Source: Tannerella sp. (GTDB lineage Bacteria > Bacteroidota > Bacteroidia > Bacteroidales > Tannerellaceae). Taken from it: 10,943 nt of DNA. Below, one piece after another: positions 1-4,414 of this stretch. The DNA lies in the NCBI GenBank assembly GCA_031268395.1, contig JAIRXI010000078.1, positions 1 through 10,943 of the forward strand, given 5' to 3'. How positions within the stretch are numbered: the first letter of the stretch is position 1; each line of letters starts with the position of its first letter. The notes under the pieces are model-generated. The model did no database searches, was not told the origin of the DNA, and was given only the letters and a program-made list of their open reading frames with translations. A program made the position numbers and the translations under genes.

Positions 1-728
1 TGGTGTATTACCCGCGGACAACGATGTACGAAGGCCTGCTGGACTTCAACAACCAGAGCGGCTCGCCCGACATGCTGCGCAGCTTCAACGGAGGCGCAAC
101 ATGGGAAAGCGCCTGGGCGCCGATCTCCGGTATTGATCTGGAACGGCTTGAACACGAAATCCTGTTCCGGGAACCGGGAAGCTGCTGCACCGTATATTCA
201 TTCGACATGCCCGAAGCGTCGGAAGCGGATGAACTGGTGCGCGAAGTGGAACTGCCGAATTATGCATTTACGGTGACCGACCCGAGCGGCGGCACGCATT
301 ACGTGAAGAGCGGCGCGGACTTCCAGTTTACGATCACGCTGACAGGCCCCTACGCGGAGTTTACGCCGGAGGTGTCGACCACGCGACGGTTCTCGACCGA
401 CGAGGTCTTTGTAACCAAGGACGAAGAGAACGGCTTCTTCCAGGTGCGCATCCCGGCCATTCGCGAGAATATCAGGGTGATCATCATGGTGAACGGCACG
501 GAACCGAACGTCGGCAATGAATATGTGGAAGTGACGCGCGTATGGTCGGTAAACGGCAATGTCTACATCAATTCTTCCGCTTCGGGCGAGGCGCTGATCT
601 ACTCGCCGGCCGGAGCGCTGGTGAAGAACATGCCCGTGGAGGCCGGCCAGACGGTCCGCACCACGCTTCCGGCAGGATTCTATTTCGTCAAGCTGAACGG
701 AAAGACGTACAAGGTCGGGGCGAAGTGA
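1..728 (+). CDS. Secreted/surface protein, C-terminal part with sorting-tail-like domain (5' truncated)
   Basis: The reading frame is open from the window edge (first complete codon at 3) to TGA at 726-728, giving about 241 residues. The GTG at position 3 is unlikely to be the true start, because the protein begins mid-domain and has no signal peptide here. The middle (about residues 80-170) is rich in beta-strand patterns with Thr/Val alternation, resembling an Ig-like or bacterial surface repeat domain. The last ~65 residues (177-241) follow the layout of Bacteroidales C-terminal tails: a VNGNVYI opening, an ALIYSPAGALV strand, then LPAGFYFVKLNGKTYKV. This resembles type IX secretion type-A tails or DUF6383-like domains. 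It ends in KVGAK rather than the usual Lys/Arg-rich finish, so export by the type IX system is inference. No enzymatic motif is visible. An intrinsic terminator follows 42 nt after the stop. Confidence 0.75.
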   Translation, partial: VYYPRTTMYEGLLDFNNQSGSPDMLRSFNGGATWESAWAPISGIDLERLEHEILFREPGSCCTVYSFDMPEASEADELVREVELPNYAFTVTDPSGGTHYVKSGADFQFTITLTGPYAEFTPEVSTTRRFSTDEVFVTKDEENGFFQVRIPAIRENIRVIIMVNGTEPNVGNEYVEVTRVWSVNGNVYINSSASGEALIYSPAGALVKNMPVEAGQTVRTTLPAGFYFVKLNGKTYKVGAK

Positions 729-770
729 TATTTCCCCGGACCGGCCTGCGTTTTTGACGGCAGCAGAAAG

Positions 771-802
771 AGGAGAAAGGTGAAAACCTTTCTCCTTTTT
801 TT
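771..802 (+). terminator. Intrinsic terminator after the first gene
   Basis: A perfect 10-bp stem, AGGAGAAAGG (771-780) with CCTTTCTCCT (787-796), encloses the 6-nt loop TGAAAA and runs into seven T residues (796-802). It starts 42 nt after the stop of the upstream gene on the same strand. Its mirror strand would read an A-tract before the stem, so it may also work partly in the opposite direction. Confidence 0.9.
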
Positions 803-840
803 GATCCCGCCTTCCGCGACGGGGGTTACCTGTGATTTAT

Positions 841-1084
841 CCCAACATATTCATCCCCACATGTCCATTACGTATTTTCCCTGCTCCGCGTTCGTTTCCC
901 GACGCCGCAAGGCGCTTCTCCGTGCGCTTTCTTTTTTCCTTCAAACACGGAGGACACGGAGACACGGAGACGGTGATCACGTTTTCCCTCCGTGTCTCCG
1001 TGTGCTCCGTGTTTAATGATAAAGAAAGGAGGGCACGGAGTGGCGCCTTGCGACGCCGGGAATATACGTAATGGACATGTTGGG
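841..1084. repeat. 244-bp imperfect palindrome, MITE-like element
   Basis: The two halves pair over almost their whole length around a centre near 970-985. Outer arms are CCCAACAT...GTCCATTACGTATTTTCCC (841-881) and the complement of 1058-1084. The left arm has an extra ~14 bp (about 849-862) that looks like a partial duplication of the terminus. The inner arms share GACGCCGCAAGGCGC with its complement at 1043-1057, then purine/pyrimidine tracts. Beside the loop, ACACGGAG-type units (945-968) face CTCCGTGT-type units (988-1013). The transcript would fold into one very long hairpin on either strand. Short ORFs inside it on both strands are by-products of the symmetry. No transposase is present, so mobility would need help in trans (inference). 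Confidence 0.85.
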
Positions 1085-1087
1085 ATC
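1069..1087. repeat. Shared 18-bp terminus, reverse orientation (copy 2 of 6)
   Basis: TAATGGACATGTTGGGAT closes the 244-bp palindrome and at the same time faces the forward copy at 1641-1658, so the minisatellite region between them is also bracketed by inverted copies. Related copies lie at 841-870 (forward), 1641-1658 (forward), 1984-2000 (forward), 2295-2312 (reverse) and, diverged, 2580-2594 (reverse). Confidence 0.8.
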
Positions 1088-1247
1088 ATCAGGGGTTGCG
1101 AAGCAAATAACAGGCACGTGTTTCCCCGTATCCCGAGCGCCTTTCTACCCGGGCGGAAGCATCCTCCTCTTTCTTAACCGGAGTTCTGTTTCGTTAAAGG
1201 TCCGTTCCGTCGGGAGATGTGTCCGGGACGGTTCCGGACAAATCCGT

Positions 1248-1457
1248 GAGCTCTCGGAAAACCTCCGGGAGCTCTCGGAAAACCTCCGTGAGCTCTCGGA
1301 AAACTTCCGGGAACTCTCGGAAAACCTCCGGGAGCTCTCGGAAAACCTCCGGGAGCTCTCGGAAGATCTCCGGGAGCTCTCGGAAAACTTCCGGGAACTC
1401 TCGGAAGATCTCCGGGAGCTCTCGGAAAAAATCCGGGAGCTCTCGGATTTTTTCCGA
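1248..1457. repeat. Minisatellite: ten tandem 21-bp units
   Basis: Ten contiguous 21-bp units begin at 1248, 1269, 1290, 1311, 1332, 1353, 1374, 1395, 1416 and 1437. The consensus is GAGCTCTCGGAAAACCTCCG plus G. Variation is limited to a few sites: GAG/GAA at the start, AAAACC/AAAACT/AAGATC in the middle, and CGG/CGT at the end. Each junction forms a near-palindrome, CCGGGAGCTCTCGG. A degenerate eleventh unit may precede the array at 1227-1247. The last unit ends in a hairpin (1440-1460). Because 21 is a multiple of three and the unit has no stop in several frames, long overlapping ORFs appear on both strands. Unit-number variation between strains by slippage would be expected but is not shown here. 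Confidence 0.95.
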
Positions 1458-1460
1458 GAG
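1440..1460. other. Hairpin closing the minisatellite
   Basis: CTCTCGGA and TCCGAGAG form an 8-bp stem around a T-only loop (1448-1452). It uses the last repeat unit and the first bases after the array. The T-run sits in the loop rather than after the stem, so it is not a standard intrinsic terminator. Confidence 0.6.
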
Positions 1461-1524
1461 CCTGTTCCGGTGTGTGCGGCGGGATTTCTCAGATACATTT
1501 CTTCGGGCCAAAGAATCTTATTAG

Positions 1525-1639
1525 AACCTCATTTCCAGCTTATTCCAATAACAAAACAACCTCAGCCGCAAACCGCAGGCATAAACCCTCCGGCAAAACC
1601 TCCTTCCCTTATTCTTTGTAACCGCAGGGGATAGGAGGT
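1525..1639. repeat. Direct repeat, copy A (~115 bp)
   Basis: Begins AACCTCATTTCC, continues through AACAAAACAACCTC (1549-1562), a CCTCCGGCAAAACCTC segment and CTTATTCTTTGTAACCGCAG, and ends GGAGGT at 1634-1639. Copy B at 1801-1912 repeats the same order with small indels. Copy A runs directly into the forward terminus at 1641, whereas copy B runs into a different sequence, so the junction marks a rearrangement or insertion. Confidence 0.85.
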
Positions 1640-1640
1640 A

Positions 1641-1690
1641 ATCCCAACATGTCCATGAGACACTTCCCCCGTCGTGTCCGGAAGACGTCT
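1641..1690. repeat. Left-end half of a palindromic element, unpaired
   Basis: ATCCCAACATGTCCATGA is followed by GACACTTCCC, then CGTCGTGTCCGGAAGACG. This is the same order as the left arm of the 328-bp palindrome (1984-2028), but no matching right arm follows before the next repeat. It is either a truncated copy or the left end of a larger nested structure whose right end is the diverged reverse terminus at 2580-2594. Confidence 0.7.
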
Positions 1691-1693
1691 TAT

Positions 1694-1721
1694 GAACGAG
1701 GAACGATGAACGATGAACGAT
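1694..1721. repeat. Four tandem 7-bp units GAACGAT
   Basis: Units begin at 1694 (GAACGAG), 1701, 1708 and 1715 (GAACGAT each), with a degenerate fifth unit at 1722. The array lies just inside the unpaired element end at 1641-1690. It is a short simple repeat with no visible coding meaning. Confidence 0.8.
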
Positions 1722-1777
1722 GAAGGCTCACCGGTAAAACCTGTGTTCATGGAATGAAGCGCTTTATGACAGCCATA

Positions 1778-1968
1778 CGGCAACTTCGTTTCGGACAGAT
1801 AACCTCATTTCCACCTCCTTTTAAGAACAAAACAACCTCCGTAGCAAGCCGGCATGAACCCCTCCGGCAAACCTCATTACCTTATTCTTTGTAACCGCAG
1901 GGGACAGGAGGTCATGAGGTCCGCCCGGATATATCATCTGTGTGCGGCTGAGGTTGTTTTGTTATTAA
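1778..1968. repeat. Composite repeat containing direct-repeat copy B
   Basis: Copy B of the direct repeat spans 1801-1912 and matches 1525-1639. Its inner segment GAACAAAACAACCTCC (1825-1840) faces CGGCTGAGGTTGTTTTGTTA (1945-1964), giving an element of about 140 bp with inverted ends. The left flank ACTTCGTTTCGGAC (1783-1796) and CCACCTCCTTTT (1811-1822) recur exactly, inverted, at 2567-2580 and 2541-2552. The right part, 1910-1940, recurs in direct orientation at 2592-2622 with three differences. The block therefore shares pieces with sequence about 700 bp away in both orientations. Confidence 0.75.
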
Positions 1969-1983
1969 GTGATGCGAAATAAG

Positions 1984-2311
1984 CCCAAAATGTCCATTAG
2001 ACACTTCCCGTCGTGTCTGGAAGAGGCCCTGCCGGCGAAAAACGGCCTGCAACGCACGGTGACCCGTCCCGGCAGGGACGGACTGTTGGTAGAAAACGGA
2101 ACACCGCATCATCACCCGTCCCAGCCGGGACGGAATGTGGAGGGAAAACGCGGCACGGCGGACACATGCCGGGGCTGTGTCCATCCGCCTGTCTTACCCT
2201 GCGCCAAATAAGGCCCTTCCGATCACATTCCGTCCCTGGCCGGGACGGGCCGTTTTACCGGCAGGGCGTCTTCCGGACACGACAGGGGAAACATCTAATG
2301 GACATGTTGGG
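1984..2311. repeat. 328-bp imperfect palindrome, MITE-like element
   Basis: The terminal sequence CCCAAAATGTCCATTAG (1984-2000) pairs with 2295-2311 at 16 of 17 bases. Further in, GTCGTGTCTGGAAGAGGCCC with the following CTGCCGG pairs closely with 2252-2283. Between the arms lie three copies of a GC-rich palindromic module of the type CCCGTCCCGGCAGGGACGG, at 2063-2081, 2115-2133 and, inverted, 2230-2249. ORFs across it on both strands have low-complexity, Arg/Pro/Gly-rich translations and are not credible genes. It carries no transposase. Its outer end equals the terminus of the 244-bp palindrome, although most of the interior differs, which suggests a family with shared ends and exchangeable centres. 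Confidence 0.85.
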
Positions 2312-2386
2312 ATAAATACGATGTAACCGTATGCCGGTGCATCACCCGTCCATTCCGTCACGCAAAACAACTATTGTTCCCCCGCC

Positions 2387-2403
2387 CCGCAAGGCGCTTC
2401 TCC
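2387..2403. repeat. 17-bp repeat shared with the first palindrome
   Basis: CCGCAAGGCGCTTCTCC is identical to 905-921 inside the 244-bp palindrome. Here it stands outside any full element, next to the GTCATTG-type palindrome, so it is probably an element remnant. Confidence 0.7.
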
Positions 2404-2413
2404 CTCATTGCAG

Positions 2414-2521
2414 GATAGCGCGCCGTGCGCCGTCATTGTAAGGAACGAAGCAATCCCTGCGTGTATCGGCGATTGCTTCCTGCTTCGTTCCTCGCAGTCG
2501 CAATGACGGTGCATGGCGCGC
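2414..2521. repeat. GTCATTG-type palindrome (dispersed bacterial repeat)
   Basis: AGCGCGCCGTGCGCCGTCAT (2415-2434) pairs with ATGACGGTGCATGGCGCGCT (2502-2521) with few mismatches. Inside, AGGAACGAAGCAATC pairs with GATTGCTTCCTGCTTCGTTCCT, which carries an extra CCTGCTT-like unit. Short palindromes built on GTCATTGCGAGGAACGAAGC are found in many unrelated bacteria as dispersed, non-coding repeats (general knowledge). An ORF at 2425-2658 is a by-product: its translation starts in this element and runs through unrelated repeats. Confidence 0.85.
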
Positions 2522-2540
2522 TGTCTTATTTCGCATCCCT

Positions 2541-2658
2541 AAAAGGAGGTGGAAAGGAGGTGGCCCGTCCGAAACGAAGTGGACATGCCGGGGTCATGAG
2601 GTTTGCCCGGATAGATCATCTGCGAGCCGCCTGCGGAGGCTGTTTTGTTATAAAATGA
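2541..2658. repeat. Inverted and direct fragments of the composite repeat, beside the nadB stop
   Basis: AAAAGGAGGTGG (2541-2552) and GTCCGAAACGAAGT (2567-2580) are exact inverse copies of 1811-1822 and 1783-1796. A diverged reverse terminus, GTGGACATGCCGGGG (2579-2593), follows. The stretch 2592-2622 is a direct copy of 1910-1940 with three differences. It ends with a small hairpin, AGCCGCC-TGC-GGAGGCT (2625-2641; one mismatch), then GTTTTGTTATAAA, only 8 bp before the nadB stop codon on the other strand. The hairpin plus T-rich stretch could act as a weak terminator for + strand transcription. No conventional terminator is seen for nadB itself. Confidence 0.7.
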
Positions 2659-2666
2659 GTTTCCCG

Positions 2667-4238
2667 TTATTTCTTCGGCGGATAATCCAGCGTGTAGTGC
2701 AGCCCGCGGCTTTCTTTCCGTTCGATGGCCTGCCGCGTAATCAAATACCCTACATTAATCATATTGCGCAGTTCGCAGATGTCTTTTGAGGCGATCGAAC
2801 GCTTGAAGAGGCTTTCCGTCTCTTCGTAGAGGATGTCGAGGCGCACCCATGCCCGCTTCAGGCGCAGGTCGGAACGTACGATCCCGACGTAGGTAGACAT
2901 GATTTGCCCCACTTCCCTGATGCTTTGCGTGATCAGCACCATTTCTTCCGGCGAGCGCGTCCCCCTGTCGTCCCAGTCGGGGATACCGGTTTGGTGGCCG
3001 ATCGTCCCGAGCACGCGCGCACTGTGTCCGGCCGCGGCGTCGGCATAGACCACGGCCTCGATCAGCGAATTGGAGGCCAGCCGGTTGCCGCCGTGCAGGC
3101 CGGTGCAGGCACATTCGCCCGCCGCATACAGGCGTTCGATGGACGTGCGGGCATCCAGGTCCACCTGAATCCCTCCGCAGAGGTAGTGGGCGGCCGGCGC
3201 GACGGGAATATAATCCTTCGTCAGGTCGATCCCCAGGGTCAGGCATTTGCGGTAGATGTTGGGGAAATGTCTTTTCGTTTCTTCGGCATCCTTGTGGGTG
3301 ACGTCCAGGCAGACACAGTCGTCGCCGCGGTTTTTCATTTCATTGTCGATCGCCCGCGCCACGATGTCGCGCGGCGCCAGCGAAAGGCGTTCGTCATACC
3401 TGTGCATGAACTCCCTGCCGTCCAGGGTACGCAGCACGGCGCCATACCCGCGCAGGGCTTCGGTGATCAGGAACGAGGGGCGGTCGCCGGGGTGGTAGAG
3501 CGCCGTGGGGTGGAACTGGATAAACTCCATGTCCTTCACCGTTCCTTTTGCGCGGTAGACCATGGCGATGCCGTCGCCGGTAGCCACCAGCGGATTGGTG
3601 GTTGTCTGGTATACGGCGCCGGCACCGCCGGTGGCCATCAGGGTGATGCGGGAGAGGAAGGTGTCGATGCGGCCGGTTTTCAGGTCCATCACATAGGCGC
3701 CGTAGCAGCAGATGCCGGGCGTCTGGCGGGTGACGGTGACGCCGAGGTGGTGCTGGGTCAGGATTTCGACAGTGAAATGGTTTTCGCAGACATGGATGTT
3801 CGGATGCCGCTTCACGGCCCGGATAAGGCTGTCCTGGATCTCGGCGCCGGTACTGTCCTTGTGGTGGAGGATCCGGTGTTCGGAATGTCCGCCCTCGCGG
3901 TGCAGGTCGAAATCGCCTTTCTCGTCTCTGTCGAAGTCGACGCCCCAGCTGATCAGTTCCCGGATCTGCTCCGGCGCGTTGCGCACGACCTTTTCCACCG
4001 CCGCCCGGTCGCCGAGCAGATCGCCGGCAATGAGCGTGTCTTCGATGTGCTTGTCGAAATTGTCGACCATGAAGTTGGTCACCGATGCGACGCCGCCCTG
4101 GGCAAAATACGTGTTCGCCTCTTCCAGCCCCGACTTGCAGACCAGCGCCACCGATCCCCTGCCGGCCACCTTGAGCGCGAAACTCATCCCCGCAATCCCC
4201 GAGCCTATCACCAAAAAGTCATATTTCCTTGTCATCAT
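2667..4238 (-). CDS. nadB: L-aspartate oxidase
   Basis: Flavoenzyme that oxidises L-aspartate to iminoaspartate, the first step of de novo NAD synthesis; NadA then makes quinolinate. It is cytoplasmic. The 523 residues match the family's usual length. The N-terminal FAD site is GSGIAG (12-17), followed by ANTYFAQGGVA (41-51), HREGGHS (113-119), QFHPTALY (241-248), APRDIVARAI (288-297), PAAHYLCGG (348-356) and HGGNRLASNSL (382-392). Thr259, Arg290, His351 and Arg386 fall at the positions of the E. coli substrate-binding residues known by those numbers. A helical C-terminal domain follows. ATG codons at 4238 and 4235 are both possible starts; the first is used here. It lies alone on its strand, divergent from the GH106 gene and convergent with the first gene; nadA and nadC are not in view. 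Succinate dehydrogenase or fumarate reductase flavoproteins are relatives, but length and motif set favour NadB. Confidence 0.96.
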   Translation of the reverse strand: MMTRKYDFLVIGSGIAGMSFALKVAGRGSVALVCKSGLEEANTYFAQGGVASVTNFMVDNFDKHIEDTLIAGDLLGDRAAVEKVVRNAPEQIRELISWGVDFDRDEKGDFDLHREGGHSEHRILHHKDSTGAEIQDSLIRAVKRHPNIHVCENHFTVEILTQHHLGVTVTRQTPGICCYGAYVMDLKTGRIDTFLSRITLMATGGAGAVYQTTTNPLVATGDGIAMVYRAKGTVKDMEFIQFHPTALYHPGDRPSFLITEALRGYGAVLRTLDGREFMHRYDERLSLAPRDIVARAIDNEMKNRGDDCVCLDVTHKDAEETKRHFPNIYRKCLTLGIDLTKDYIPVAPAAHYLCGGIQVDLDARTSIERLYAAGECACTGLHGGNRLASNSLIEAVVYADAAAGHSARVLGTIGHQTGIPDWDDRGTRSPEEMVLITQSIREVGQIMSTYVGIVRSDLRLKRAWVRLDILYEETESLFKRSIASKDICELRNMINVGYLITRQAIERKESRGLHYTLDYPPKK

Positions 4239-4258
4239 TCATCCTGTTGTTTCCGGGG

Positions 4259-4266
4259 CAAAGGTA
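4259..4266 (-). promoter_or_regulatory. Candidate -7 box of the nadB promoter
   Basis: On the minus strand the sequence reads TACCTTTG, matching the Bacteroidota -7 consensus TAnnTTTG, 20 nt upstream of the nadB ATG. No clean TTG is seen at the expected -33 distance, so the assignment rests on the -7 box and its position. It implies a very short 5' leader. Confidence 0.6.
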
Positions 4267-4373
4267 GTGATTAATGAGTAACGGCTGCGCATGGCTCATT
4301 CACTCCGGCCGCCTTTCCGCCGTCTGTTGTCCATTCCTGCGCCTCCCATAACGGCGAGTTCGTTTTCTTTTAC

Positions 4374-4381
4374 TATATTTG
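4374..4381 (+). promoter_or_regulatory. Candidate -7 box of the GH106 gene promoter
   Basis: TATATTTG fits TAnnTTTG and sits 33 nt before the ATG at 4415. A good -33 element is not obvious; upstream sequence is T-rich. If this is the promoter, the in-frame TTG at 4379 lies inside the -7 box and cannot be the translation start, which supports 4415. With the nadB box it makes 4239-4414 a divergent promoter region of 176 bp. Confidence 0.6.
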
Positions 4382-4414
4382 CGGGCAATAATAAAAAACA
4401 GATTATATTTTAAT

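Larger units (their letters stand above)
1071..1634 (+). other. Doubtful 187-residue ORF with ten leucine heptads
   Basis: An ATG in the repeat terminus (ATGGACATG) opens a frame that reads through the whole minisatellite. Residues 60-129 are ten heptads of the type ELSENLR, with variants ENF, EDL and EKI. Leucine spacing alternates 4 and 3, the a/d pattern of a coiled coil, and the other positions are charged or polar. Against coding: both ends consist of dispersed repeat sequence (the C-terminal part reads through the direct repeat 1525-1639), there is no visible promoter or ribosome binding site, and other frames on both strands are equally open (for example 1219-1524 on + and 1145-1498 on -). 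Substitutions among units include both silent (GAG/GAA, CGG/CGT) and replacing ones (AAC/GAT, CTC/TTC), so they do not settle it. Most likely it is not a real gene. Confidence 0.2.

Noticed and set aside
868..1089. Short ORFs on both strands inside the first palindrome
   Set aside because: Mirror-image frames of a palindrome; translations resemble each other because the DNA is symmetric.
1248..1457. CRISPR array
   Set aside because: Units are contiguous 21-bp repeats without unique spacers, and no cas genes are in view.
1145..1524. Other ORFs across the minisatellite on both strands (Ser/Arg-rich and FRELPEV-type)
   Set aside because: They exist only because a 21-bp unit without stops keeps frames open; several mutually exclusive frames are equally long.
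1969..2326. ORFs across the 328-bp palindrome
   Set aside because: Low-complexity Arg/Pro/Gly translations with no start signals, explained by the GC-rich symmetric repeat.
803..2666. tRNA, riboswitch or other structured RNA gene in the repeat island
   Set aside because: The strong secondary structure is accounted for by palindromic repeats; I saw no tRNA-like arms, CCA end or known riboswitch core.
2904..4274. 456-codon + strand ORF opposite nadB
   Set aside because: It lies wholly antisense to the well-supported nadB gene; long antisense frames are expected with GC-rich third positions, and its translation shows no known motif.
4273..4300. AATGAG / CTCATT inverted repeat as an operator between nadB and GH106
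   Set aside because: Only 6 bp arms with a 16-nt gap; not beyond what chance would give.
4379..4414. TTG at 4379 as the GH106 start
   Set aside because: It overlaps the probable -7 promoter box, and the ATG at 4415 gives a proper twin-arginine N-terminus.
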